A stretch of DNA of 64,000 bases from Adenophora triphylla var. japonica (Eukaryota > Streptophyta > Magnoliopsida > Asterales > Campanulaceae), in contig JAFEMH010000742.1 in the NCBI GenBank assembly GCA_022495995.1, forward strand, positions 558,001 through 622,000, in the 5' to 3' direction. The position numbers and the translations under genes are program-made. This document shows positions 1 to 11,656 of the stretch, piece by piece; position 1 is the stretch's first letter, and each line of letters begins with the position of its first letter. The notes under the pieces are model-generated. The model made no database searches and was not told where the DNA came from. It saw only the letters and a program-made list of their open reading frames with translations.

Positions 1-1020
1 AACTACATGTCGTGAGTAAATCTGACAGATCTGAATTCCAAGAAAAGCCTTCAGCCATCTGGGAACTACATGTCGTATGACACAGGATCTCCAGAGAGTC
101 CTGTGTCGTCCGACAAGAGCAGCCTGTTTCAGTGCCCTTCAGTCTGTTTGATTTCCCCTTTGTTCCCAAAGCAAACCAAGCAACTTTATTAATTGAAAGA
201 TGTAATATAGTAGTATTATGTGAGTATTATGGGAGGATCACATGGCTTTAATGGCCAAATGTGATGAATCACATGTTTATGGCCATTTTTATGTAGCCAT
301 CTCCTCCTAACTCGATGGAAACTAACAAAGATCCAAACTTTATTGATGCTAATGTCACCAAATGTTCAGATCTGAGGTAGGGAGAAGTAAATATTGAAGA
401 TTCACTTCTCCACCACCTTTATCATGCAACAATCCCAATATTTCATATAATATCTAAGCAAATGAACATGCAAGGTGATATAAGTGTATTTAAAGAAAGA
501 GAGAGGGTTTAGTGGCTACCTATTGTAGTCCACAAGGTAAGATCACCAATAGTATGGTGTCTACCCCTTCAACACACCAACAAAAGGAACCTTTCTTTGG
601 ATCTTGGCTTTGGTGTATGTGTGTGTGTGAGGAGGGAGGTGAGTGTGTGTGTATGAGAGAGAGAGGGAGAGACTCTATTTCTATAGAGTTTCCCCTATTT
701 TTACTGATATATCTCCCAAAACTCTCCCAAGGTCCTCTAAAATGATTAGCCATGCCTTGTATTTATAGGCAGGCTGATGGGAAGCTCCATGTCGTCCGAC
801 AGAGGGAGTTAAACCGCCTTAGTGTCATCCTAGGTCGGACGACAGCGTACTGCTTTTTGGCATATTGGGCCGAATGGATGGCAGGCCCAATGGGTTGAGT
901 GGGCTGTTGGATAATTGGACTCAATATTGCATTTTAGCAAATAAATGAGCCCAAAAATCAAGGAAAGTGGACCCAAAACATGAGTTCGCGTCGAGGTACT
1001 CACACCTTGAACGCTTTCCA
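1..1020 (-). repeat. Unclassified LTR-like promoter region
   Basis: No coding sequence is recognisable. Read on the minus strand, it looks like the promoter part of an LTR: a TATA box (CTATAAAT, complement of 761-769) lies below a pair of inverted GC-rich motifs at about 793-845, and a CT/GT-rich leader follows. More copies of the same motif lie at about 67-116. A GT/GA-rich microsatellite spans about 617-672. Neither end of the element can be defined, so the family is unknown. Confidence 0.4.
761..845 (-). promoter_or_regulatory. TATA box with inverted GC motifs
   Basis: TGTCGTCCGAC near 793 and GTCGGACGACA near 834 form an 11-bp inverted repeat with a loop of about 30 nt. On the minus strand they lie about 25-80 bp upstream of CTATAAAT (761-769). 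This matches the palindrome-plus-TATA layout of other LTRs in the window. The promoter role is inferred. Confidence 0.45.
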
Positions 1021-1049
1021 TTCTTGAGCTATCGAATGATTCAATAATG

Positions 1050-2235
1050 TGATTTCAAATCACAAACTTTGTTCTTCAGATTGCTTGAACTCTAGGCCTT
1101 GATCAATGTATGAGCGAAGACCCTCTTTCGGTATCCATACCTTTGAATGAATCCAAGAACTCTTCTTGAAGATTGCTAGATCTATAAACCTTGGAAGAAC
1201 ATTGAGAATATAGTGTTTTTCCTTTGAGAATTTCGGCTAGGGTTAAAGGATTGACAGACTGTTATATTTATACTACTTTAGTACAAAATATGTTTCCTAA
1301 TCAAATTAGGAAACCAGCTCTGTAAACCGCCTTAGGACTTCTTATGTGGCACGACCACACGGGGCACATGGCCTTGATGTGTCACACGACCAGACAAGGT
1401 CACTGAGGAGTTCTCAATCATTATTCCCTTGGTTTATCAAATTCATTCTAATTGTGTGTGACCGAATAGGATTATATTATGTTGGCAATGAGCTCGATCA
1501 TTTGACCTTCATAAGACATAAGCGGACTCTAGCAAGCCATTATGTCTACCCAAATAATATAACGTAAGAGTTCACTTTTCTAATGGTACACTTCCATTTC
1601 TCCCTTTGTCTCACGATGTTATATTGAACACAAGTCATGGTCCATGTCAACTTGTACCTTGTTTAATACTTTCTCGTTCTTGAGTATAATGATAATCCAA
1701 TCGCATTGGGGTATGGCCATACACTTTCATCATTATCACTCATCGAGGGGCCCAAGCAAAACATCTCTCTTCCGAGGGACAAATTCCATCTTGACTTATC
1801 ATCCTTCCCATCATGAATCCGATCATGCCAAAGATAGCCTTTATAGATATCGTGTTAAGATACCGTTTGACTAAAATCAAACATGACTTTCATCATATGT
1901 AAGGCCATGATAATCTCAAGTCTAGGGACTAAATGAAGTGATCATATGAGATTTAATCATGACATCTGACCATGACATAAATCTCATACGGGTCAAGTCC
2001 AGTCACTTGTTCTCTAACAAGTACCCATAAATTTAATGTGCATCTCTATGCATATAATCATCATATGATTATCCATTAACATTTATACTAATTATTCACA
2101 TAATAATTAGGGACGGAGATTATTATAAACAAATATGCAAAACATATAATAATCAAATGATAAACATTTTATATAATAATAAATAATGTCAACACATAAG
2201 TCTATCAACCATAGGCCTAGGGCATAACACCAACA
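1050..2235 (-). mobile_element. Copia A LTR, minus strand, left end unclear
   Basis: It shares long stretches with the solo LTR at 36721-38290, including the shared boundary that reads TGTTGGTGTTATGCCC on the minus strand and ends at 2235. A TATA-like GTATAAATATA lies on the minus strand near 1262-1272. The left part diverges from the solo LTR, so the left boundary is approximate and no target duplication can be shown. No internal region of this family is present. Confidence 0.6.
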
Positions 2236-2289
2236 AACATTCCGATGCTTAATGCGACAAATTTGAAAACTTGGAAAAATTAAATTACT

Positions 2290-3000
2290 ATGATCTTGGG
2301 CTGTATGAACATTGATCTCGCATTAAGGGAATCAAGTTACTTTCATCTCACTGATAAAAGCACTCAGAAAGATCGCTTAAGTGTTGAGAACTGGAACCGT
2401 TCCAATCGCGTGAGCCTAATGATCATAAAGAATGCCGTGCCGAAAATATTCTTGAATAGCATTTTTGAGGACGTCAATGCTAAGGGTTTTCTGGATACCC
2501 TTGAAGAACGATTTGCAAAAAGTGAAAAATCGGAAATAAGTGCTTCCTTGAGGAAGCTTGTTTCCATGAGGTATAAGGGTAATGGAAACTTAAGGCAGTA
2601 CATTCTTGAGATGCTTCATCTCTCGATAAAACTAAAGACACTTAAGTTAGAGATTTCAGAAGATTTACTCGTGTATTTGGTTTTGATCTCTCTTCCTCCT
2701 CAGTTTGGTCATTTTGAAGTGACCTATAATTCTCAAAAGGACAAGTGGAATGTTAATGAATTAATTTCACATGTGACATAAGAGGAAGATAGAATGAAGC
2801 AGGTTAAGCCGGAAAGTGCTCACCATGCATATACCTCTTCTCATGGGACTAAGAGAAGAAGAAAGGAATTTGCGGTTGCAAGTAAGAAGCATAAGGGATT
2901 ATCCAATGATCAAAAAGTTAAGAAGTGCTTCTTTTGTAAGGACCATACTCACATGAAGAACGACTGCCCTAAGTATTACGATTGGCGTATTAAGAAAGGT
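2290..3000 (+). pseudogene. gag: Copia B gag (capsid and zinc knuckle)
   Basis: Gag forms the cytoplasmic particle that packages element RNA. The first open stretch (2290-2781) has the UBN2-type copia capsid fold signature, with LDTLEERFAK and LVLISLPPQF. An in-frame TAA at 2779-2781 interrupts it. The same frame resumes at 2794 and carries a complete CX2CX4HX4C zinc knuckle (CFFCKDHTHMKNDC, about 2926-2967). The start of gag is not certain because the 5' leader is missing. The copy cannot make full-length Gag. Confidence 0.8.
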
Positions 3001-4436
3001 ATGTCATTTGGTCTTGTTTGTAATGAGCCTAATTTGGTTTCAATTCCTACATATACATGGTGGTTGTATTCTGGTGCAACAACTCACATAAGTGTGTCTA
3101 TGCAGGGTTTCCTGAATTACCGAAGCCCTAGCGAAGAAGAGAGATACATCTATATGGGAGTTGGGAATCCAGTTGAAGTTATAGGCATTGGGACATTTAG
3201 ATTATTATTAAGTACTGAATATTATTTTGTATTAAATAATACATTTATTGTACCGTCCTTTAGGCGGAATTTGATCTCAATCACTACTTTGGACAGGGAA
3301 GGTTATTCCTGTTCGTTTGGCAATAATAAGTGTGATCTTTATTTCAATTCCAAAATTGTTGGTACTAGTGATTTATCATATAGTGATAATCTTTATTTAC
3401 ATGACACAATCAAGTCATTTAATGAGTCTCATATTAATGAAACCAAAGCTAAAGGCACTAAACGAAAATTATCAAGTGAAAATTCTTATACCTTATGGTA
3501 TAGGTGTTTGGATCAAATATCCAAAAGTAGAATTGATAAGCTTGTGTCGGAGGAAATCTTAAACAAACTTGATATTCCAGATAAAAACTTTTGTATTGAA
3601 TGCCTTAAAGGAAAATTTACAAACACCAAAGGGAAAGAATCCTTGAGAGTATCAAATGTCTTAGAACTAATTCATACGGATATTTGTGGACCACTACCCC
3701 TTCAAGGAATGGTCAACAATATTTCATTACATTTATAGATGATTACTCCCGTTATAGATACATTTATTTGCTTCATGAAAAGTCTCAATCATTGGACGTT
3801 TTCAAGTCTTTTAAGTCAGAAGTTGAAAATCAACTTGGAAAAAATATTAAGAACATTAGATCCGATCGTGGTGGAGAATACTACGGACTGAATGACGGTT
3901 CGGGTGAACAACGTCCGGGTCCTTTTGCTCGCTATCTTGAAGAGTGTGGGATTGTCCTTTAATACACCATGCCGGGCAAATCTAGCATGAATGGTGTAGC
4001 GGACAGACGTAATAAAACCCTTAAGGATATGGTAAGAAGTATGATTTCTTATAATTATTTACCTCACTCATTATGGGGTGATGCATTAAAAGCCGCTGCT
4101 TATATTCTCAATAGAGCTCCTTCAAAGGCTACCGACAAAACTCCTTATGAATTATGGATGAATAAGAAACTGTTCCTAAATCATTTTCATGTATGGAGTT
4201 GTCCAGTAGAAGCAAGGCCTTATAGACCTAATGAGGGAAAATTGGACACTAAGACCGTTACTTTGTGGGGTATGTTGAGAGATATAGGGGATATAAATTT
4301 TATGACCCGAAAACTAAAATATTTTTTGAGACGGGAAATGCTAGGTTTTTTTAGGATGTTGAATTTAGAGGGAAACTTGGGAATAGTTTTGAATTTGAAA
4401 AAGAAGAGGATTCCATTTCTATACCTCTTTCCATAG
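3001..4436 (+). pseudogene. pol: Copia B protease and integrase
   Basis: The protease would mature the polyprotein and the integrase would insert the cDNA. The protease motif reads YSGATTH near 3067, so the catalytic aspartate of the usual DSGA is replaced. A GAG-pre-integrase block follows, with CIECLKGKF near 3594. The core begins with ELIHTDICGP near 3664 and continues after a frameshift with FIDDYSRY and SDRGGEYY (3684-3962). A further frame break separates NGVADRRNKTL (3969-4436). Catalytic aspartates are still visible, but the frame changes at least twice, so the gene is dead. Confidence 0.8.
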
Positions 4437-6705
4437 TTCATATTGGAAATCAAGTGGTTGTACCAGAAATTCAACAAGAACGTATAATTCAAAACAATAT
4501 AGAATCTCCTATAAATATAGAACAACATGAAAATGTTGATAACGAGGATCAAATTCAACAACCTCAAAATCAAGAAGGACCGGTGCCCTTAAGGAGATCT
4601 AATAGAGTAAGAAGGAGTGCGATTCCGGCTGATTATGATGTTTATCTTGTCGAGAATGAGGAACATTTAGACTTAGTGGGAGATAAACCACTCACTTTCC
4701 ATGAAGCCATTAATAGTCCAAATTCTCATAAATGGATCGATGACATAAATGAAGAGTTAAAATCCATGAAACACAATGATGTTTGGTATCTTGTTACATT
4801 ACGTAAAAATGTGAAACCCATCGGATGTAAATGGGTCTTTAATACCAAAAGGGATTTACAAGGTAATGTAGAAAGATATAAGGCTCGTCGTGTTGCTAAG
4901 GGATTCACTAAAAAAGAAGGCATTTATTATAAAGAAATATTTTCTCCGGTATCGTCTAAAAACTCTTTTAGGATCATTATGGCACTTGTAGCACATTTTG
5001 ATCTTGAGCTTCATCAAATGTATGTAAAGACGGCATTTCTCAATGGAGACATTGAGGAAACTATCTATGTGAAGAAACCAGAAATGGTGACTGATTTAGA
5101 TCAAACTAATCAATTAGTTTGTAAACTTAAGAAATCCATTTATGTACTCGAGAAAGCTTCTCGTCAATGGTACTTAAAAATTCAATCAAGTAATTCTTTC
5201 ATTTGATTTTGAAACGAATCTTGCTGAAGATTGTGTGTACCATAAGTTCAGTGGGAGTAGATTTATAATTTTGGTCTTATATGTGGATGATATTTTACTT
5301 GCTAGTAATAATAAGGACCTTTTTAAAGAAACTAAGAAATTAGTTCCTATTGGAAATCAAGTAGTTGTACCTGAAATTCAACAAGAGCATATAATTCAAA
5401 ACAATATAGAATATCCTATAAATATAGAACAACATGAAAATGTTGATAATGAGGATCAAATTCAACAAACTCAAAAATCAAGAAGAACCGGTGCCATTAA
5501 GGAGATCTAATATAGTAAGAAGGAGTGCAATTTTGACTGATTATGATCTGTATCTTGCCGAGAATGAGGAACATTTAGACTTAGTGGGAGATGAACCACT
5601 CACTTTCCATGAAGCCATTAATAGTCCAAATTCTCATAAATGGATCGATGTCAAAAATGAAGAGTTAAAATCCATGAAAGACAACGACGTTTGGGATCTT
5701 GTTCCATTACGTAAAAATTTAAAGCCCATCGGATGTAAATGGGTCTTTAAGACCAAAAGGGATTCACAAGGTAATGTGGAAAGATATAAGGCTCATCTTG
5801 TTGCTAAGGGATTCACTAAAAAAGAAGACATTTATTATAAAGAAACATTTTCTTCGGTATCGTCTAAAAACTCTTTTAGGATCATTATGACACTTGTAAC
5901 ACATTTTGACCTATAGCTTCATCAAATGGATGTAAAGTCGATTTTTTTCAATAGAGACATTGAGGTAACTATCTATATGAAGAAATCAGAAATGGTGACT
6001 AATTTAGATCAAACTAATCAATTAGTTTGTAAACTTAAGAAATTTATGGATTCAAGCAAGCTTCTCGTCAATGCTACTTAAAATTCAATCAAGTAATTCT
6101 TTCATTTTGTTTTGAAACAAATCTTGCTGAAGATTGTTTGTACCATAAGTTCAGTGGGAGTAGATTTATAATTTTGGTCTTATATGTAGATGATATTTTA
6201 CTTGGTAGTAATGATAAGGACCTTTTTAAAGAAACTAAGAAATTTCTATCAAATAAGTTTGAAATGAAAGATCTTGGTGAGGCATCTTTTGTATTGGGAA
6301 TCCAAATTCATCGTGATCGATCATGAGGTATTTTAGGATTATCAGAAAAGGGCTATATAGGTATTACAAAGGTTTGGCATGGAAAATTGTAAACCGCATG
6401 ACACCCCTGTTTCTAAAGGAGACAAATTTAGTTTAAAGCAATGTTCTAAAAATAATATAGAATCCAAGTATATGGAAAATTTCCCTTAAGCATCAGCAGT
6501 AAGAAGCTTAATGTATGCACAAGTCTGTATTCGTTCAGACCTTGCATTTATTGTTGGGATGCTTGGTCGATATCAACGCAATCCGGGGAGAGAACATTGG
6601 GTTTTAGTCAAAAGAATGATGAGATACCTACAAAACACTAAGGACTACATGCTTACATATACAAAGTCGGATCATCTTGAGATCGTTGGGTGTAACAACT
6701 TTTGA
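4437..6705 (+). pseudogene. pol: Copia B reverse transcriptase and partial RNase H, with internal duplication
   Basis: RT motifs appear in order: KWVFNTKRD, VKTAFLNGDIEE (the preceding aspartate reads Y in the first copy) and YVDDILLAS near 5281. The block then repeats from about 5349, with a second YVDDILLGS near 6184. RNase H begins at 6511 with a recognisable helix region (REHWVLVKRMMRYLQNTKDYML) and stops at 6705, before its catalytic core is complete. Multiple stops and frameshifts make it a pseudogene. Confidence 0.8.
4441..6247 (+). repeat. Tandem duplication of about 905 bp inside copia B RT
   Basis: The sequence from about 4441 recurs from about 5349 (offset 908), and the segment at 5221 recurs at 6124 (offset 903). 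Unit 1 is about 4441-5348 and unit 2 about 5349-6247. Each contains the integrase-RT linker and the RT up to YVDD. The units differ by scattered substitutions and small indels, so the duplication is not recent. Confidence 0.8.
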
Positions 6706-6879
6706 TAACATTTAATATAGTGGGATTTTATGTTGTACTTTCATTTAATTGTTTTATGTCTATTAATTCTTGATCTCATTTGGTTAAGTAGGACTAGTTG
6801 GAAGAATATATATACATGCTTTAATATATTCATTAATTTTCCATGTTACACATCTACACTTAATCTGTGTTATTTAGTT

Positions 6880-6993
<114 letters not shown>

Positions 6994-7168
6994 TTATTGT
7001 GGGTTTAGTTGCGAATCATTTACAACGATTGCTCCTTTAGTCCATATACTTATAAAACTAATGGACGAAATTGTTGAATAACAATAAAGTATACATAAGG
7101 ATTGTCATTTATATTATAAATATGATTTTAGAAGGGTTTATTAAGTACAAACACATGTTTAGGCAATC

Positions 7169-7591
7169 CAAGTGGGAGATTGTTAGAACATGGATTGCAA
7201 AATGTGTATACTTAGTAAATATAAATAAACATGTAGACGTACATGTATAAATCATAAATATAATGTTAATATAAAGTGTAGAAAATTAATAAATGTGTAG
7301 AATTCCTGAAGTGGAAATTACTTATTTATAATTGGCAAAATGGTAATTTCTCACTGCTTCATAAGTGAAAGGGTGTGGTCCCTAAATGAAGTGCCTATTT
7401 TTTCCTATATATAGAGGCCTACCATCAGCCTAGAAACTAATAGATAATCTTACTTATACTCACCACATATATGGCAGCACCATGCATCCGTATAGATACC
7501 AGAATGGCCTTCTATGATTTTCTTCCTTTTTTACATGTAGACCCAATCCTCAATGTTTGGATTCAATCCCAACAATCTCCTACTTACTTGT
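7169..7591. mobile_element. Copia B 3' LTR start facing an inverted copia LTR start
   Basis: On the plus strand a polypurine tract leads into TGTTAGAACATGGATTG at about 7182. On the minus strand, AAGTAGGAGAT leads into TGTTGGGATTGAATCC, ending at about 7574 in plus coordinates. The 393-bp interval thus has TG...CA ends and mirror-image polypurine tracts. A TATA-like CCTATATATAGAGG lies near 7403. Either two copia 3' ends meet head to head, or one short LTR is flanked by chance similarity. No GC palindrome cluster is present here. Confidence 0.5.
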
Positions 7592-8548
7592 AGACAAACT
7601 AACCTCTATGACTACATCGTCAAACTCCCACCAAAGAGAATGACAACCAACCTCACATTTTACTTTAGTGGCCTACTGACCTTGGTAACCCAACTTCCCT
7701 CCACCAAACCCCCACTATTCTTACCATCCTTGCCCTATCTCACTCTTGATCTTGGCCTCTTCAACAAATTGACGTTCACAATATCTTTTTAAATAAGATT
7801 CTTCATGAAGAGGTATATATGGAACAACCACAAGTGTTCTCTCACCCCGACTATGGCTTGAAAGAATCTCCACAAGCTTTATTACAACGATTATATGAGC
7901 TCCTCCTATCAATTGGTTTCTTCAATAACAGATTCGACATATTCTACTTCATACGTCACTATTTATCCTCTATAGTTTCCAACTTAGTATACGTCGACTT
8001 CATTACCATGGAGTTTTTCAGCAACGAAGATCAATAGGGTTATAAATATCATTTGTTCTATGTTTGATGTCGTCACCTCAGGCCATTTGGGTTCTTTCTG
8101 GAATTGAAACTCATCGCACTCACATATCCTTACTTGTGTATTAGATTCGGCCCACAATCTGACAGTTGAACTATTTTATCCCCCAGCCTTTCCAATTCAG
8201 GTAAGGAGAAGGAAGTATAAAAGGAGAAGTTCAATTCCTTCTCTAACTTTACCATCTTAAAACTCTCAAGAACCCAGCAAGGAAATCGCCTCCAGTAGTT
8301 AAAAAACTCTTTTTCGATGCTAAAGTTGCATTCCATCTCTCCCAAATCAGAAAGGTACCCTTTAATTTCACTGTTTTAGGTTTAATTTTGAAGTTCCCTT
8401 TTTTCCCGCTATAGCTAGTACCTTTGGCTTCAAGCTAGGGGTTAGGTATGGTTACAACTATGTAAACCTTAGGATTTATAAACGACTTGAGGGTCAATGG
8501 AAAGAATAGTATTTAGAGGAGTGTATCAACATCTTAGATAGGTGGAGT
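7592..8548. other. No recognisable gene
   Basis: Short open frames here carry no recognised domain. A TATA-like GTATAAAAGG on the plus strand near 8215 could have served the Transposase_28-like relic downstream. Confidence 0.4.
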
Positions 8549-9199
8549 TTGTTTTATGCTGAGATAGGTTTCCCAGCAGGTGAGGGTATGGGAGACTTGG
8601 AGGCGGATGATCTACGGATTATCCATTTCCGTCTCTTCAATAAGTTGATTGACAACCTAATCATCTTCTATATCAAGTCCAATAAACCACCTTTTCCTCG
8701 TGAGAGGTTAGCTTTCCCATGGGAATCTAGGTCGTCCTTAGATAGTTTCGATTCTTCCTCTCCTAGGTCTGATTCTCATGTTTCTGTGTTTTCTGTAGAA
8801 ATGGCGGCCAACGATTAACAATCTGCGGGCTATACATCATCGAGCTCTTCCTCATGAAGCATCGTGGATAAATTTTTCTTGAAGGTGGTGCCAGGTCAAA
8901 ATGAGAGGGGGTATGTGGTCCCCAAGCCTACTATTGGCAAGAGGAATGTTGAGTCCCGCATTCGAATCCTCCATAACCACTTCGAGGTATCTAGATCAGT
9001 CTTCCAGCCATCACACTTTATAGAGAGGTAAAGGAAAGCTCAATCTTGGTCGCATTAGGACCTCAACATGACCAAAGTGGCCTTCTATTATGGCCAGTTT
9101 GAACTGGGCTTGAGACTTCCTCTGGACCCCTTCATCTGTGAGTTCCTTGAGTGCATGGCTGCAGTCCCCATGCAGGTCGGAGCCAATACGGTCAGGGTG
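8549..9199 (+). pseudogene. Transposase_28-like (putative gypsy type) relic
   Basis: The first open stretch (8549-8818) has no recognised domain. After a stop and frame changes, about 9069-9192 reads KVAFYYGQFELGLRLPLDPF followed by a conserved-looking helix. This matches the general pattern of Transposase_28 (PF04195), a plant domain often carried as an extra or antisense ORF by Tat-type gypsy elements. The reading ends where an LTR begins at about 9200. Assignment is by pattern only. Confidence 0.5.
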
Positions 9200-9880
9200 T
9201 GTAAGTACCCAAATCTAGATCATTAGAATTCGTTAACTCACACTTTCCAAGTTAACGAGACTTTCCCGGACTGCCCCGAGCATTCGAGAAATCAAAGTTC
9301 ATTCAACTCACATTCGAACACGTGAAAGACACCACTTTCCCAAAATACGCAATTTTCGGGACATTCCAGGACTGTTACGGACATTTATTCAGACATTTAT
9401 TTAAAAAAAAGTAAAAGCGAAACAAAAACCCTTGCTTAGCGACTAAGCGAGTCACTTGGCAGACATGCACAAGCCCCCAAATCAACATCAATCAAATTCA
9501 AGGCTGAAGAGACCAAAATGCCCTAAAATTGAAGGTCTGGCCGTCCGGCCTGTTTTACAGGATAAATGCAATTCTTCCAAATACCCAAAAAGACCCTTAT
9601 ATATATATCTTATTCCATGACTGTTTTGACATTTAAAAACTGTCCAAATCAGTCAAAACTAGTCCAAGGTAACCTCCTTCTCCACCTTTAAATACTCCCC
9701 TTCTCCTCCCTCATTTCCTTACCAATTCACCTCTCTCTTCACCCCTAGCACAAATGCTAGTCTTTCTTCGTGCTACTCGTCGGTGGAATTCTCTGCTCTT
9801 CGGGGGCCCTCGCGCTACTCATCGCTGGATTCTAAACCCTCAAAAACATAAGGCTAAACCGACCCAAGTCGAAACGCTGC
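9200..9880 (+). mobile_element. Partial Tat-related LTR
   Basis: It starts TGTAAGTACCCAAATCTAG, close to the TGTAAGTGCTCCAATTTGAG start of the LTR at 9881, and shares a similar first 60 bp. A TATA-like TTTAAATA lies at 9687-9694. Upstream are two hairpin motifs, GCTTAGCGACTAAGC (9434-9448) and GGCCGTCCGGCC (9539-9550). The right part is cut off by the larger element starting at 9881. No partner LTR is in the window. Confidence 0.6.
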
Positions 9881-11634
9881 TGTAAGTGCTCCAATTTGAG
9901 CTTGTTAGAATTTTCGTTAGAAAATTAACGAAAGTTATAACATTTCTAACAATTCCTAACAATCCTAACTTCTCTAACAAAGTGAGGGTAAAATGGGCAT
10001 TGTTATTTAAGGTTAAACCTTAAAAAGAATCTCAAAAAGCAAAACAAAAGAAGAAAACCAAAAATGGCAATGGCTGGAACATAATCTGGCTGTTTAATTT
10101 GAATTTTGAAAAGATTATTCCTTGTGTCCAAAGCCTGAAGCTGCATTTAATGAACAGTGCACGCTGAGGTTCCTGTCCGCGCGGATGACTTTGCAATTTC
10201 AGGAGGGCTATAAATTGAGCCCTCCAGTCACAAAAATGAGGAGGAGGAACACAATAGCAACGAAGTTCTGGCGAAATATAGAGAGAAAACAGTGAGAATT
10301 CTCAAGAATTGTCACCCTTTTCTTTCCAATCTTTCCCAACTCATACTCATCCACTCACTCTCATATTAAAGCCCTAAACACTCATACACTCAAGCCAAAC
10401 ACTCAAGAACACAAGGAAGATTGGTAAACCCTCTTCTTCCTAACCCTAAATCTCATCCATGCATGCATCTTCAAACTACAAAATGTAGTTCTTTCATCTC
10501 CTTTCTCTAGATCTAAGAAGATCACCATGGAAGACCATCTCCATGGATGATCTTCTACAAAGATCAACATTATTTTCAAAGCTTTTCTTTCTTACTTGCA
10601 AAAATGCACTTTCAAAACCCTAAAAAACCATTTTCAAGCACTAAATCTTGATTTCAAAGGGTAAAATCCCCCTCCCCAAGCAAATGAAATGCTTAGTCCT
10701 AATGTACCCCAAGGATGGTTTGGTATAGTTGATTCACCACTAAAATGTCTAGTGATCACTAACCAAAACCTAGGGAAATGGGGACAAGCATGGATGCAAA
10801 ACCCCCCCTTAAAATCATATTTTCTTTCTTGAGAAGTTGCTGTCCAGTAGCAATTTTCTCAGACCTCAGTCCATGGTCTTAATTTTTGGACACAGATGAA
10901 CTTGGAATTTGGTGTTGACTACAAAATACTTTTTGTAGCCAACATCCAGAGCTTTCCAGACATATTTTTATCTTATTTTTTGGGTGAGTAAAACTCCTCT
11001 TTTCAATTTTTCTTTCAGAGGCTAGTTCATCAGCTTCTGGGAATCCAGATCTCATATCTGAGGTTTCCAGAAGGTTTTGACCCCTCAAATCTTCTCCAAA
11101 ATGGAAATTTCTTTTACACAAAGTTTATTCAAGGAGTCTAGAGAAACTTTCATTCTCTGAGTTCATCCAGATTATGAAGTTTTAGGGCCCTTGAATCCAT
11201 TTCAAAATCAGGTGTCTGCTGCCATTTCCTTCTGGCAGAAGTGACTTCTCAACTTCAAAAGGTTTTTGAGTACCAAATCTCAAACCAAAAATTCTCCAAA
11301 AAATCATGGGATCAGTTTAAAGTCTTAAAAGACATCCCAATTTTTACTTTTTCCAGTTTCAACTTATTTTGGCCAAAAACACACACACACACACACACAA
11401 ATGATTTTCAGCTTGGAAGACTCGTTTTACGAGGCGCGTCGGAGTGCACACTAACGTCCTTCCCGACGCGTAACATGACCTCCGAACCTAAATCTCTGAT
11501 CTCGGGCTTTTTCAAAGTTTTGGCCCTTCAAAATTAAAATGGCGTGGCGACTCCGTTTTTCCGGTTTTATTTGGTTTTTCAAAGAAACGCAAAAATCGAA
11601 TTTTTCCCGCGAAAAAGGAAACACCATCGTTACA
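9881..11634 (+). repeat. 5' LTR of the Tat element
   Basis: It runs TGTAAGTGC...GTTACA (1754 bp). It matches 27179-28949 along its length with many substitutions and small indels, so the insertion is not young. It holds a GC palindrome (10176-10185), a TATA box (10209-10215) and a CA dinucleotide run near 11381-11399. The nearest downstream bases match a primer-binding site. Confidence 0.85.
10176..10215 (+). promoter_or_regulatory. TCCGCGCGGA palindrome plus TATA box (5' LTR)
   Basis: A perfect 10-bp palindrome TCCGCGCGGA (10176-10185) is followed 23 bp later by TATAAAT (10209-10215). The same pair with the same spacing occurs in the 3' LTR (27478-27487 and 27511-27517). TATA position and conservation suggest the LTR core promoter; the palindrome would be a likely upstream binding site. 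Confidence 0.65.
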
Positions 11635-11635
11635 G

Positions 11636-11656
11636 TGGCGACTCCGCTGGGACTAA
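11636..11656 (+). other. Primer-binding site of the Tat element
   Basis: TGGCGACTCCGCTGGGACT starts one base after the LTR end. It begins with TGG, complementary to a tRNA 3' CCA end. The related minus-strand element has TGGTGACTCGCTGGAGA at the same place (35361-35377). The tRNA species was not determined. Confidence 0.7.
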
